Notes: generated by a model from the sequence alone, not told the origin. 64,000 nucleotides of DNA from Pseudomonadota bacterium (GCA_018241125.1 JAFEEL010000031.1:1-64000); one strand, 5' to 3'; shown: positions 12,643 to 22,253, counted from the stretch's first letter. Program-made: numbers and translations.

Positions 12643-13803
12643 TCAGGACGCACCGCCGCCCGGTTCGGCTGCCGCTACGCCGGACGCCGTGACGGGTTCC
12701 TCTCCGGCCGGCGCGCGAGCGCCGTAGAGACGACTGGCGGTATAGCGTTCGTGCGCAAAGCGCAGCAGCACCATGACGATGGCCGAGACCGGCAACGCCA
12801 GCAGCACGCCGAGGAACCCGAACAACTGGCCGCCTGCCATCAAGGCGAAGATCACCCCGACCGGGTGCATGCCGATCTTGTCGCCGACCAAGCGCGGCAC
12901 CAGCACGAACGACTCCAAGGTCTGCCCGATCGCGAACGCGCCGGCCACCAGCAGCACATGCTGCAAGTCGCCGTATTGCACCAGCGCGGCCAGCACGCTG
13001 ACGCTGATGCCGATGGTGACGCCAAGGTAGGGCACGAAGCTGAGCAGGCCGGTGAGCATGCCGATCAGCAGCGCCAGATCCAGCCCGGCCATCCACAAGG
13101 CCGTGGTGTACCAGACGCCCAAACACAACATCACCGACACCTGCCCACGCACGAAGCCGCCGAGCATCTCGTCGGACTGTTTGGCCAGCCGCGCGATGGT
13201 CGGCTCGATGCCGCGCGGCAGCAGCGCGTCGATGCGCTCGACCAGATCATCCCAGTCGCGCAGGAAGTAGAACGACAGCACCGGCACCAGCAGCACGGTG
13301 GAGATCACCTGCACCAGCATCCAGCCCGAGCGCGACAACTGGCCAAGCACGCTGGTCGCCACGCCGGCATCCTGCCAGTGCTTGCTGAGCGCTTCGGCCA
13401 GCCGCTGCGGATCCAGATACGGCGCCAGGTTCAAATGCACGTGCGCGTCGATCCACGGCAACGCCGTGTTCCGCGTCCAATCGGCATAGGCTGGCAACTG
13501 CGCGACGAAGTGGCTGACCTGCTCACCCACCAGCGGCAGCAGGAAGAACAGCGCCAGCGCCGCCAGCACGGTCATCACGAAAAACACCAAAGACACCGAA
13601 AAGGTGCGGCTCATGCGCGCCCGTTCGAGCCGATCCACCAGCGGGTCGCCGAGGTAGCCGAAGAATGCCGAGATCACGAACGGCACCAGCACCGGCGCGA
13701 GCAGCCACAGCAACACCCCGGCGACAACGGCGATCGCCAGCCATTCCCAGTGGTGGCTGTGCTCGCCCTGAGGGGGTGCACCGACCGGATCGATTGCGCT
13801 CAT
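12643..13803 (-). CDS. perM: AI-2E/PerM-family transporter
   Basis: A 386-residue polytopic membrane protein. After a short polar N-terminus, helices run from WEWLAIAVVAGVLLWLLAPV onward. The family hallmarks are SFYFLRDWDD, RGQVSVMLCLGVWY, GLLSFVPYLG and FVLVPRLVGDKIGMHPVGVI. Members include PerM, TqsA and Na+/H+ antiporter-like proteins, so the substrate cannot be assigned. The C-terminal 40 residues are hydrophilic and alanine/glutamate-rich. The start overlaps the stop of the phosphatidyltransferase gene as ATGA, and the end is immediately before hda; perM-hda is a common pair in this group. Confidence 0.9.
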   Translation of the reverse strand: MSAIDPVGAPPQGEHSHHWEWLAIAVVAGVLLWLLAPVLVPFVISAFFGYLGDPLVDRLERARMSRTFSVSLVFFVMTVLAALALFFLLPLVGEQVSHFVAQLPAYADWTRNTALPWIDAHVHLNLAPYLDPQRLAEALSKHWQDAGVATSVLGQLSRSGWMLVQVISTVLLVPVLSFYFLRDWDDLVERIDALLPRGIEPTIARLAKQSDEMLGGFVRGQVSVMLCLGVWYTTALWMAGLDLALLIGMLTGLLSFVPYLGVTIGISVSVLAALVQYGDLQHVLLVAGAFAIGQTLESFVLVPRLVGDKIGMHPVGVIFALMAGGQLFGFLGVLLALPVSAIVMVLLRFAHERYTASRLYGARAPAGEEPVTASGVAAAEPGGGAS

Positions 13804-14384
13804 CGCTCGCCCTCTGAACGTCCCGCCCCGCGTCGGTCGCGCCACTGCGCGCGCGCGCGCAGGCTCCAACGCACAACATAATCGATCCCGCTGGCCACCG
13901 TCAGCCCCGCCACCAGCACCCGCATCGCCGGCAACACCGACACCGGCAGCGGCGCGAGGGCCAAATGAACCAGTGCGGCCAGCACAAGCGCGATCTGCGC
14001 CACGGTGGTGGTTTTGCCAAGCAGCGTCGGCTCGCCTTGCAGCGGTCCGACCAGGTTGTGATAGGCCACCGCACCGCCGACGATCACCACGTCGCGCCCG
14101 ACGATCAGCGCGAACAGCCAACCGGGCGTCATCCCCACCAGCCACAGACCGAGAAAGCTGCCGACCAGCAGCAGCTTGTCGGCGATCGGATCGAGCAGAC
14201 TGCCCAGCCGGGTGCGCCAGCCAAAGCGTTTGGCGAGAAAGCCATCGAGGGCATCGGTGAACCCGGCTACCAACGCCAACCCGAGCGCCAGCGAATAATG
14301 GCCGGCATCCAGACCCCACACCAGCGGCACCACCAGCGCCATGCGCACGCCGGTGATGATGTTGGGTAGCTGACGCAGGTTCAC
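13800..14384 (-). CDS. CDP-alcohol phosphatidyltransferase (PgsA-like, second copy)
   Basis: A 194-residue membrane enzyme. The CDP-alcohol phosphatidyltransferase signature (D-G-x2-A-R-x8-G-x3-D-x3-D) reads DALDGFLAKRFGWRTRLGSL then LDPIADKLL, with lysine in place of the usual arginine-type neighbour, at about residues 44-70. It would transfer a phosphatidyl group from CDP-diacylglycerol to an alcohol acceptor. A more canonical pgsA follows uvrC at 34216-34776, so this one may use another acceptor such as a glycerol or cardiolipin-type substrate; that is inference. The start is GTG, overlapping the DUF2066 gene stop (GTGA). Confidence 0.85.
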   Translation of the reverse strand: MNLRQLPNIITGVRMALVVPLVWGLDAGHYSLALGLALVAGFTDALDGFLAKRFGWRTRLGSLLDPIADKLLLVGSFLGLWLVGMTPGWLFALIVGRDVVIVGGAVAYHNLVGPLQGEPTLLGKTTTVAQIALVLAALVHLALAPLPVSVLPAMRVLVAGLTVASGIDYVVRWSLRARAQWRDRRGAGRSEGER

Positions 14385-15430
14385 GGCCGCAGGTGGAACA
14401 CCGCTTTGGCCGGATCGGCATCGGCCTCCAGCACCTGCCCGACCCCGACCACGTTGCGGAAGCCTTCCATGCCAGTGGCCAGATCCAGTTGCAGCTTCAG
14501 GCCATCGTCGGTCGCGCCGACCAGCACGATCTTGCGCACGATGCCGATGCCTTGCAGGTAGCCCATCGTACGCACGTAGTCATCGCCATTGTGGATGCCA
14601 TCGATCTGCAACGCGAACGTGCCCGGCGGCCCGGCGCTGACGACCTTGGCGTACTTTTTCGCCAACGCATCGGCCGCCGCTTCGGCACCATCGGCCATCG
14701 CCATCCGCGCGTCGGGATTGGTCTGGCCCCAGCGCGCCAGTTCCACGCCGCCATCGAGCAAGATCCACTGCGCACGCCAACCAGCGGCGGTGCGCGTGAG
14801 CCGGCCGATCAACTGGCTCGGCCCGTAGGCGGCCGACGGCAGCACCACCGCCTGCGCCGGGCCGATGCCCGAGGCCAGCAGCGCCACCTGCGCTTCCAGC
14901 GGGGTGCCATTGGGCAACACGAAGGTGACGCCGCGGTCGTTGCCGGCATCGGTGAGTGACTTGGCGGCGTTCTTGTAGGCCGAGCCGACCAGACGCGGCC
15001 CGTGCCCGTCGTCGATCACCAGCCACAGCGCCACCGGCGCGCGTGGCGCCGGCCACGTCGGCAGCCCAGCGCCGGCGATCAGGCCATCGACCGCGGCGCG
15101 ATCGAACCGCACCACCAGATGCTGGCGGTAGACCGGCGCGCCGTTGTAGGTTTCGCTATCGGTGGTCGTGTGTGAATCCAGCGCCAACCGTCCGGCATTG
15201 CCGAGCAGGCCGCGCACCTGCGGCAGGCTGGCGGCGTTGCGCTGGCCGGTGAGCTTGACGATCACCTGCAGCAAGGCGCGCTGGGTGGCCCCGCCACGGT
15301 CGGTGGCGTTGTTGACCAGCACGCTGCCTTCGTAGAGGCCGCCGTCGTCGGCCCATGCCGCGCCGGCCAGCGCGAACAGGGAAAAGGCGAGCACGAGGGC
15401 CGACAGGCGTGACAGGAAAACAGGGCGCAT
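14381..15430 (-). CDS. DUF2066 domain-containing exported protein
   Basis: A 349-residue protein with a cleavable signal peptide (basic start, LSALVLAFSLFALAGAAWA, then mature ADDGGLYEG). The body (QRALLQVIVKLTGQRNA, YRQHLVVRFDRAAVDGLI, PVALWLVIDDGHGPRLV) matches the DUF2066 family found upstream of the perM/hda genes in gammaproteobacteria. Function is unknown. It heads the minus-strand run DUF2066-phosphatidyltransferase-perM-hda, every junction overlapping, and diverges from purM with 154 bp between. Confidence 0.85.
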   Translation of the reverse strand: MRPVFLSRLSALVLAFSLFALAGAAWADDGGLYEGSVLVNNATDRGGATQRALLQVIVKLTGQRNAASLPQVRGLLGNAGRLALDSHTTTDSETYNGAPVYRQHLVVRFDRAAVDGLIAGAGLPTWPAPRAPVALWLVIDDGHGPRLVGSAYKNAAKSLTDAGNDRGVTFVLPNGTPLEAQVALLASGIGPAQAVVLPSAAYGPSQLIGRLTRTAAGWRAQWILLDGGVELARWGQTNPDARMAMADGAEAAADALAKKYAKVVSAGPPGTFALQIDGIHNGDDYVRTMGYLQGIGIVRKIVLVGATDDGLKLQLDLATGMEGFRNVVGVGQVLEADADPAKAVFHLRP

Positions 15431-15458
15431 GGGCGGATCCGGGAACCGTAGCCTGCCG

Positions 15459-15485
15459 ATTATGCCGCAGCCGGGCTGGTAGAAT
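15459..15485. promoter_or_regulatory. Candidate divergent -10 elements between DUF2066 gene and purM
   Basis: The spacer holds CATAAT on the minus strand (15459-15464) facing DUF2066 and TAGAAT on the plus strand (15480-15485) facing purM. Neither has a good -35 box. Position and AT content are the only support. Confidence 0.3.
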
Positions 15486-15584
15486 GGCGAGGCGAAACCG
15501 GGCCAGAGCCAAAATCGCGCAAGAACCCTTGCCGGCTCCCCATCCCGACCGCGATATCGCCGCAGGCCCCTCTCGGAGCGTTCA

Positions 15585-16652
15585 TTGAATTCCCCCTCCT
15601 CCACTACCCCGCTCACCTACCGCGACGCCGGGGTGGACATCGATGCCGGCAACGCCGTGGTCGAAGGCATCAAGCCGCTGGTTGCGCGCACCTTCCGCCC
15701 CGAGGTGATGGGCGGGTTGGGCGGCTTCGGCGCGCTGTTCAACATCGCCGGCAAGTACCGCGAGCCGGTGCTGGTGTCGGGCACTGACGGGGTGGGCACC
15801 AAGCTCAAGCTCGCCCAGCAGTTGCACCGCCACGACACCATCGGCATCGACCTGGTCGGCATGTGCGTGAACGACGTGCTGGTGCAAGGCGCCGAGCCGC
15901 TGTTCTTTCTGGATTACTTCGCTACCGGCAAGCTGCACGTGGACACCACGGTCGCGGTGGTCGGTGGCATCGCCAAGGGTTGCGAGCTGGCCGGTTGCGC
16001 GCTGATCGGCGGCGAGACCGCGGAGATGCCGGACATGTACCCGCCCGGCGAATACGATCTGGCCGGGTTTTGCGTGGGCGCGGTGGAGAAGGCCGACGTG
16101 CTCGACGGCACCCGCGTGCGCGCCGGCGACGTGCTGCTCGGGATCGCTTCCAGCGGCCCGCATTCCAACGGCTATTCGCTGATCCGGCGCATCCTCGCCC
16201 GCGCCGGCTGCACGCCCGACAACGGCGGCTTGGACGCGGACATCGGCGGGGTGACGCTGGCCGACGCGCTGATGGCGCCCACCACGATCTACGTCAAGCC
16301 CATCCTCGAACTGCTGCGCGGGGAGTGGCGCGAGGACGTGCACGCGATGGCGCACATCACCGGCGGTGGGCTGACCGAGAACATCATCCGCGTGATTCCC
16401 GACGGCCTCGGGCTGGACATCGAGGCCTCTTCCATCGTGCTGCCGCCGGTGTTCGACTGGCTGGTCCGCGAAGGCGCGGTGCCGCGCGCGGAGATGTGGC
16501 GCACCTTCAACTGCGGCGTCGGCTTCGTGCTGGTGGTGGCCTCCGACATGCTGCACGCCATCGGCGGCGCGCTCACCCGCGCGGGACTGGCGCATCGCCC
16601 GATCGGCCACGTCGTGCGTCGCGCCGACGGCGAGCGCGTGCGGATCTCCTGA
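15585..16652 (+). CDS. purM: Phosphoribosylformylglycinamidine cyclo-ligase (AIR synthetase)
   Basis: A 355-residue enzyme of step five of purine synthesis: ATP-dependent closure of FGAM to aminoimidazole ribonucleotide. Conserved blocks are [78 protein letters not shown] and [14 protein letters not shown]. The start is a TTG: GGAG lies six bases upstream, and it adds about 10 residues before the conserved LTYRDAG. purN follows 10 bp downstream, with a heptanucleotide array at the junction. Confidence 0.97.
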   Translation: MNSPSSTTPLTYRDAGVDIDAGNAVVEGIKPLVARTFRPEVMGGLGGFGALFNIAGKYREPVLVSGTDGVGTKLKLAQQLHRHDTIGIDLVGMCVNDVLVQGAEPLFFLDYFATGKLHVDTTVAVVGGIAKGCELAGCALIGGETAEMPDMYPPGEYDLAGFCVGAVEKADVLDGTRVRAGDVLLGIASSGPHSNGYSLIRRILARAGCTPDNGGLDADIGGVTLADALMAPTTIYVKPILELLRGEWREDVHAMAHITGGGLTENIIRVIPDGLGLDIEASSIVLPPVFDWLVREGAVPRAEMWRTFNCGVGFVLVVASDMLHAIGGALTRAGLAHRPIGHVVRRADGERVRIS

Positions 16653-16662
16653 GCCGTTCGCC

Positions 16663-17370
16663 TTGCACGAGTCCCGCGTCCCGAGTCCCGAGTCCCGGCC
16701 GTTTCGCCTGGCCGTCCTCGCCTCCGGTCGCGGCAGCAATCTGCAAGCGCTGCTGGATGCCGCGCCCACCCGCGGTTTCGCGATCGTGGGCGTGTTCTCC
16801 GACCACGCCGACGCGCCGGCACTGGCGCGCGCCCGCGTCGCCGGCGTTCCGGCCGTTGCGCGCAATCCGAAGGCATTCGCCACGCGCGAGGCTTTCGACA
16901 CCGCACTGTTCGACGCCATCGATGTGGGCATGCCGGACTTGGTCGTGTGCGCCGGTTACCTGCGCATCCTCAGCGACGCGGCGGTACTGCGCCATGCCGG
17001 GCGCATCGTCAACATCCACCCTTCGCTGTTGCCCAAGTATCCCGGCCTGCGCACGCACGCGCGCGCGATTGCAGCCGGCGACACCGAGCACGGTGCCAGC
17101 GTGCATTACGTCATCCCGGCGCTGGATGCCGGCCCGCTGATCGCGCAGGCACGGCTGCCGATCCTTCCGGGTGATACGCCGGCGACGCTCGCCGAACGCC
17201 TGCTGCCACGCGAACATCGGCTGTTGGTGGAAGCGGTGACGTGGATCGCCGCCGGGCGCCTCTTGCAGCACGGTTCAGCCGTGCTGCTGGATAGTCGGCC
17301 CCTGCGCACGCCCTTGCGGCTGGGTGCCGACGATCGCCTCATCGAACCTGCGGAAACGCCATCGCCATGA
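16663..17370 (+). CDS. purN: Phosphoribosylglycinamide formyltransferase
   Basis: A 235-residue folate-dependent GAR transformylase (step three of purine synthesis). The core begins FRLAVLASGRGSNLQALLDA near residue 14 and includes LVVCAGYLRIL, the catalytic INIHPSLLPKYPGLRTHARA-type region and GASVHYVIPALDAGP (His and Asp). No ATG or GTG lies upstream of the core in frame, so the start is probably the TTG at 16663. Residues 2-11 (HESRVPSPES) are then encoded by a heptanucleotide repeat array. The stop overlaps the next gene as ATGA. Confidence 0.94.
   Translation: MHESRVPSPESRPFRLAVLASGRGSNLQALLDAAPTRGFAIVGVFSDHADAPALARARVAGVPAVARNPKAFATREAFDTALFDAIDVGMPDLVVCAGYLRILSDAAVLRHAGRIVNIHPSLLPKYPGLRTHARAIAAGDTEHGASVHYVIPALDAGPLIAQARLPILPGDTPATLAERLLPREHRLLVEAVTWIAAGRLLQHGSAVLLDSRPLRTPLRLGADDRLIEPAETPSP
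16670..16698. repeat. Heptanucleotide array (GAGTCCC type), four units
   Basis: Four tandem 7-bp units read GAGTCCC, GCGTCCC, GAGTCCC, GAGTCCC. The array lies inside the 5' end of purN, just after the purM stop, and is translated as part of the PurN N-terminus. It belongs to the same style of array as at 20181, 46613 and 49655. Confidence 0.8.
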
Positions 17371-18074
17371 AAAAATTCGTATTCCCCGCGCTGCTGGCGG
17401 TTGCGCTGGTTGCCAGCGCGCAGGCCGCCGAACTGCGCCCGTTCACCGCCAACTACCAGATGTCGCGCAACGGCTCGCTGGTCGGCGAGGCCACCTTCAC
17501 CCTGCGCCCGGCCGCGGGCGGTTGGGAATACGACCAGAGCACCCGCGGCACGCACGGCGTGGCGGCGCTTGCAGCAGCCAACGTCGACGAGAACTCCGCG
17601 CTGGAAGTGGTCGGCGGCGCGCTGCAACTGCGCAGCTACCGCTACCGGATGTCGACCTTGCTCAAGTCGTCCAACCGCTCGGTGGACGTCAATGCCGCCG
17701 CGCACACCATCACGATCCGCGACAAGAAACGCGACCTGAGCTTTCCCATGCAGGCCGGGGTGCTCGACCAGAACTCGGTGACGCTGGCGATCGCCCAGGA
17801 TCTGGCGGCCGGCAAGCGCGGCACCTTGAGCTACCCGGTGGCCACGCGCAGCGCGGTGGAAACCCAACGCTACGTGGTCGGCAAGGAATCCATGCTGCAA
17901 GTGCCGGCCGGCTCGCTGCGCACCATCGTGGTCACCCGCCAGCGCGACAGCAACAACGGACGCGTGACCGCGTACTGGTTCGGCATCGACAACGGCTACG
18001 TGCCGGTGCGCATCGTGCAGAACGAACCCAGCGGGGAATCGTGGGTGGCCAGCCTGGTGTCGGTGATGCGCTGA
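17367..18074 (+). CDS. DUF3108 domain-containing exported protein
   Basis: A 235-residue protein with a signal peptide (MKKFVFPALLAVALVASAQA, cleavage before AELRPF). The mature part starts FTANYQMSRNGSLVGEATFTL, the beta-strand pattern of DUF3108, a periplasmic beta-rich family often found downstream of purN in xanthomonads. Function unknown. Its ATG overlaps the purN stop, so it is likely co-expressed with purMN. It ends 136 bp before the convergent brnA. Confidence 0.85.
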   Translation: MKKFVFPALLAVALVASAQAAELRPFTANYQMSRNGSLVGEATFTLRPAAGGWEYDQSTRGTHGVAALAAANVDENSALEVVGGALQLRSYRYRMSTLLKSSNRSVDVNAAAHTITIRDKKRDLSFPMQAGVLDQNSVTLAIAQDLAAGKRGTLSYPVATRSAVETQRYVVGKESMLQVPAGSLRTIVVTRQRDSNNGRVTAYWFGIDNGYVPVRIVQNEPSGESWVASLVSVMR

Positions 18075-18109
18075 GGTGGTCTGCAATTGGCGCGCGAGCA
18101 CGCCGGTTC

Positions 18110-18127
18110 CCCCCGCCTTCGCGGGGG
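18110..18127. repeat. REP-like palindrome CCCCCGC-CTTC-GCGGGGG
   Basis: A perfect 7-bp stem with a CTTC tetraloop lies in the convergent spacer between DUF3108 and brnA. The same CCCGC-CTTC-GCGGG core recurs at 61785-61804, and in reverse orientation (GAAG loop) at 61563-61580. It has no T-run, so it is more likely a dispersed palindromic repeat than an intrinsic terminator. Confidence 0.7.
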
Positions 18128-18209
18128 CAGGCTCTGCGCTCATCGTAAAGCGCGGATCAACGCGCCGAGGCCTTCGCATGGCGTTTCATGCGCCACCTCG
18201 GCACCGTCA

Positions 18210-18455
18210 TCAGGCCGCCGCGTGCAGTTCCTCACGGATTACCCGCCGCAGCACACGCTCCAGCGCACCGTCGCGCTCGCCGATGTACCCACGCAGTGCC
18301 TCGTTGATCAACGTCTGGTAATTGCCGCCGCCCTTGACTTGGGCGCGGAACCACGCCAGCACTTCGGCGTCGAGGCGGATGGTGATGCGCTCCTTTCCCG
18401 GTTCGCCGATCAAAGCACCGCGCTTGGCGTTGCTGAAGTCGATGTCTTTGCGCAT
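18210..18455 (-). CDS. brnA: BrnA-type antitoxin
   Basis: An 81-residue antitoxin with a ribbon-helix-helix C-terminal half: KERITIRLDAEVLAWFRAQ (DNA-binding strand and helix), then GGGNYQTLINEALRGYI. This is the BrnA layout, where the antitoxin follows the toxin gene and represses the operon as a complex. The gene starts 6 bp after the brnT stop. A perfect palindrome upstream of brnT is the likely operator. Confidence 0.88.
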   Translation of the reverse strand: MRKDIDFSNAKRGALIGEPGKERITIRLDAEVLAWFRAQVKGGGNYQTLINEALRGYIGERDGALERVLRRVIREELHAAA

Positions 18456-18461
18456 GTCGGG

Positions 18462-18731
18462 TCACTCCTGATACTGGGCAATCTCGCCCGGGCTGGCCTT
18501 GCGGGCCGAAATGATGCGATAGACGTCGTCATGGCGCTCCACCCAGACCACATACAGCACGCGAAGGGTGATGCCCATGCCGAGCGTGACCATGCGCGCT
18601 TCGTCCGTGCTGTCCGGGTCGGATCGCGTCATCGCGTAGTCGTCGAAGAACACGCCCACCGCATCGGCGAAGTCCACCCCGTGCTTGGCAAGGTTGGTGG
18701 CGCGCTTGGCTTCGTCCCATTCGTAGCGCAT
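18462..18731 (-). CDS. brnT: BrnT-type ribonuclease toxin
   Basis: An 89-residue RelE-fold toxin. The start [20 protein letters not shown] is the strongly conserved BrnT N-terminus (F/Y-E-W-D-x-x-K-x-x-x-N-x-x-K-H-G-V-x-F), and [11 protein letters not shown] holds the R-I-I-S-A-R motif near the end. BrnT inhibits translation by RNA cleavage and is neutralised by BrnA. The module is complete, with its own promoter and operator, and lies between purMN-DUF3108 and murA. Confidence 0.9.
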   Translation of the reverse strand: MRYEWDEAKRATNLAKHGVDFADAVGVFFDDYAMTRSDPDSTDEARMVTLGMGITLRVLYVVWVERHDDVYRIISARKASPGEIAQYQE

Positions 18732-18737
18732 GGATCG

Positions 18738-18767
18738 AGTGTATGCACTATCGTGCATACTCGTCAA
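18738..18767 (-). promoter_or_regulatory. brnTA promoter with palindromic operator
   Basis: On the minus strand, TTGACG (18762-18767) and TACACT (18738-18743) are separated by 18 bp. The spacer contains most of a perfect 8-bp inverted repeat, GTATGCAC-TATC-GTGCATAC (18741-18760). A palindrome filling the -35/-10 space fits autorepression by the BrnA ribbon-helix-helix protein or the BrnTA complex. Confidence 0.65.
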
Positions 18768-18846
18768 GCATCCCCCAATCGGCTGCATCGTTCCGGTTCG
18801 CGTCCGGCACGCATGCCCGGAGCGCACGCCGCCACCGCAACAACGC

Positions 18847-20145
<1,299 letters not shown>

Positions 20146-20180
20146 TCACGTAACGAATCAATCGAATCCCACGCTCTTTC

Positions 20181-20243
20181 GATTCACGATTCACGATTCA
20201 CGATTCACGATTCACGATTCACGATTCACGATTCACCATTCAC
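20181..20243. repeat. Heptanucleotide array (GATTCAC)8-CATTCAC
   Basis: Eight perfect GATTCAC units and a ninth, CATTCAC, run head to tail in the spacer between ibaG and murA. The ibaG stop codon (minus strand) lies within the last unit, so the array touches the coding end. A matching but longer array lies between sdhA and sdhB. Confidence 0.95.
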
Positions 20244-20473
20244 GCCCCTGCCTCAGCCGGCGTGAGCGTTTGCAGCGACAGCGCGTGAATCTCGCCGCCC
20301 ATGCGCTCGCCGAGCGTCGCATAGACCATGCGATGGCGTGCGAGCGGCAACTTGCCGGTGAACGCTGCGCTGACTACCTGCGCCTCGAAATGCACGCCGT
20401 CGTCGCCGCGTACCGCGACTTTCGCATCGGGCAATCCGGCTTGGATGAGTCTGCAAATATGGTCAGCGTCCAT
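20240..20473 (-). CDS. ibaG: BolA/IbaG-family protein
   Basis: A 77-residue protein of the BolA family. The core is AKVAVRGDDGVHFEAQVVSA, then GKLPLARHRMVYATLGERMGGEIHALSLQT, with the conserved H-R-M-V-Y region that helps bind an Fe-S cluster with a monothiol glutaredoxin. IbaG (YrbA) genes commonly lie next to murA, as here. The ATG at 20473 has GGAG about six bases upstream and is preferred over an ATG at 20488. The gene diverges from kdsD. Confidence 0.9.
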   Translation of the reverse strand: MDADHICRLIQAGLPDAKVAVRGDDGVHFEAQVVSAAFTGKLPLARHRMVYATLGERMGGEIHALSLQTLTPAEAGA

Positions 20474-20513
20474 CACGGCTCCGGGCATGGCCCGGAACCG
20501 CCGGGGCGTGCGT

Positions 20514-20532
20514 TACACTAGCCTGCTAGTTT
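20514..20532. promoter_or_regulatory. Candidate divergent ibaG/kdsD promoter with palindrome
   Basis: ACTAGC-CT-GCTAGT (20517-20530) is a perfect 6-bp inverted repeat. It overlaps a TACACT -10 on the plus strand (20514-20519) and a TAAACT -10 on the minus strand (20527-20532), which would give leaders of about 35-50 nt for kdsD and ibaG. No clear -35 boxes; it could also bind a regulator. Confidence 0.4.
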
Positions 20533-20562
20533 ACACCGACCGTGCCCGGGATCGCCGCCTCG

Positions 20563-21561
20563 ATGTCTGCGCAGATGCTTGCACACCCGCAATCCGCCGC
20601 CCTGCTCGATGCCGGCCGACGCGTGCTGGCGATCGAGATCAGCGCGCTGCAGGCATTGCGCGAGCGACTGGACGAAAGCTTCGCCGCCGCCTGCCAGCGC
20701 ATGCTGGCTTGCCGTGGTCGCGTCGTTGCCACCGGAATGGGCAAGTCCGGGCACATCGCGCGCAAGATCGCCGCAACCTTGGCGTCCACCGGCACGCCCG
20801 CGTTCTACGTGCATCCGGGCGAAGCCAGCCACGGCGATCTGGGCATGATCACCGACACCGATCTGGTGTTGGCGGTGACGAACTCCGGCGAAACCGAGGA
20901 ACTGCTGGCGATCGTTCCGGCGCTCAAACGCCAAGGCAATGGCCTGATCGTGTTGAGCGGGCGACCGGAGTCGAGTATCGCCAAGGTCGCCGACGTGCAT
21001 CTGGACGTGAGCGTGCCCGAAGAAGCCTGCCCGCTGGGGCTGGCGCCGACCTCCAGCACCACCGCCGCGCTGGCGATGGGCGACGCACTGGCGGTGGCAC
21101 TGCTGGAAGCGCGTGGTTTCAGCCGCGACGACTTCGCCCGCTCGCACCCGGCCGGCAGCCTCGGTCGCCGCTTGCTGCTGCGCATCGGCGACATCATGCA
21201 CGCAGGCAACGACACGCCGCGCGTCGACGCGAACGCAAGCTTGACGCAAGCGCTGGTGGAAATGAGCCGCAAGCGGTTGGGCATGACAGCGATCGTCGAC
21301 GACGAGGGCGCGTTACTGGGCGTGTTCACCGACGGCGACCTGCGCCGCGCGCTCGACGATGCCCGCATCGACCTGCGCCACGCGCGCGTGGCCGACGTGA
21401 TGACCCGCAACCCCAAGGCCATCGCCGCCGACAGCCTTGCCGTGGAAGCCGCCCGGCTGATGGAGGAACACCGCATCAACGCTCTGCCGGTGATCGACAC
21501 CAACCGCCGCGTGGTCGGCGCGCTGAACATCCACGACCTGCTCAAGGCGAGGGTGGTGTGA
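20563..21561 (+). CDS. kdsD: Arabinose-5-phosphate isomerase
   Basis: A 332-residue protein that converts ribulose 5-phosphate to arabinose 5-phosphate for Kdo synthesis. The N-terminal SIS domain has VVATGMGKSGHIARKIAATL, FYVHPGEASHGDLGMI and TNSGETEELL. A tandem CBS pair follows (about residues 205-332; VADVMTRNPKAIAADSLAVE). The ATG at 20563 is preferred to a GTG at 20542. In this lineage kdsC and lptCAB normally follow directly; here they resume only at 29860, after an accessory island. Confidence 0.96.
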   Translation: MSAQMLAHPQSAALLDAGRRVLAIEISALQALRERLDESFAAACQRMLACRGRVVATGMGKSGHIARKIAATLASTGTPAFYVHPGEASHGDLGMITDTDLVLAVTNSGETEELLAIVPALKRQGNGLIVLSGRPESSIAKVADVHLDVSVPEEACPLGLAPTSSTTAALAMGDALAVALLEARGFSRDDFARSHPAGSLGRRLLLRIGDIMHAGNDTPRVDANASLTQALVEMSRKRLGMTAIVDDEGALLGVFTDGDLRRALDDARIDLRHARVADVMTRNPKAIAADSLAVEAARLMEEHRINALPVIDTNRRVVGALNIHDLLKARVV

Positions 21562-21607
21562 GGCGGGATTGGAGCCGCAGGAACGCTTTCAACGATCAGA
21601 AAGTACA

Positions 21608-21632
21608 GTTGACAGCATTGTCAACCATGGTT
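21608..21632 (+). promoter_or_regulatory. Palindromic operator of the HigBA-type module
   Basis: GTTGACA-GCAT-TGTCAAC (21608-21625) is a perfect 7-bp inverted repeat 19 bp before the toxin ATG, followed immediately by the palindrome AACCATGGTT (21623-21632). The left arm contains a consensus-like TTGACA -35. The position suits autorepression by the downstream helix-turn-helix antitoxin. Confidence 0.6.
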
Positions 21633-21643
21633 CACAGTTCCCC

Positions 21644-21946
21644 ATGGTCGAGATCCTCAAGAGCGCCATTTTCGACGCGTGGCTGTCGGGATTGCGCGAC
21701 CTGCATGCGCGAGGGCGCATCCAGGCAAGGGTCGACCGCTTGGCGATCGGCCATCTTGGCGACGTCAAGTCGGTTGGCGAGGGCGTGAGTGAGCTGCGCA
21801 TCGACTACGGCCCCGGCTACCGGGTGTATTTCCTGCGGCGTGGTGCGGCGCTGATCGTGTTGTTGTGTGGCGGCGACAAGGCCACGCAGGCTGCGGATAT
21901 CGCTGCGGCCAAACGCATCGCCGCTCAACGGAAGAAATGGACATGA
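21644..21946 (+). CDS. RelE/HigB-like toxin (addiction-module killer protein)
   Basis: A 100-residue toxin. The sequence IFDAWLSGLRDLHARGRIQARVDRL, followed by GDVKSVGEGVSELRIDYGPGYRVYF and the end LLCGGDKATQAADIAAAKRIA, is the pattern of the RelE-superfamily killer proteins whose gene precedes an HTH antitoxin (HI1419-type). The start is set by ATG at 21644, directly after the palindromic operator. The stop overlaps the antitoxin ATG. It is the first gene of the island that splits kdsD from kdsC. Confidence 0.87.
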   Translation: MVEILKSAIFDAWLSGLRDLHARGRIQARVDRLAIGHLGDVKSVGEGVSELRIDYGPGYRVYFLRRGAALIVLLCGGDKATQAADIAAAKRIAAQRKKWT

Positions 21947-22236
21947 CGCGCGAAACTTTCAGCCGTTACGACTCCGCCGACTACCTCAAGACCGAGGCGG
22001 ATATAGCCGCCTACCTCGACGCCTGTATGGACGAGGGCGGCGACGACCCGTCCTTCATTGCCCACGCGCTGGGTGTGGTGGCGCGCGCGCGCAACATGAG
22101 CCACTTGGCACGCGACACCGGCCTGACCCGTGAGGGGCTCTACAAGGCGCTCTCGGGCGACGGCAACCCCAGCTTCGCCACGGTACTCAAGGTAGCGCGC
22201 GCGCTGGGCCTGAAGCTGGCCTTCCAGCCGGCGTGA
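21943..22236 (+). CDS. HTH antitoxin (HI1420/HigA-like antidote)
   Basis: A 97-residue antidote protein. The N-terminus (SADYLKTEADIAAYLDACMDEG) and the XRE-type helix-turn-helix NMSHLARDTGLTREGLYKALSGDGNPSFATVLKVARALGL are typical of the antidote partner of HI1419-type toxins. ATG 21943 has GGAAG eight bases upstream and overlaps the toxin stop. ATG 21937 is possible but too close to the ribosome-binding site. Confidence 0.87.
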   Translation: MTRETFSRYDSADYLKTEADIAAYLDACMDEGGDDPSFIAHALGVVARARNMSHLARDTGLTREGLYKALSGDGNPSFATVLKVARALGLKLAFQPA

Positions 22237-22253
22237 GCCGGAAACCGGAAACG

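Noticed and set aside
20174-20250. The GATTCAC array considered as a CRISPR array.
   Set aside because: Units are 7 bp with no spacers and no cas genes are present; it is a simple tandem repeat.
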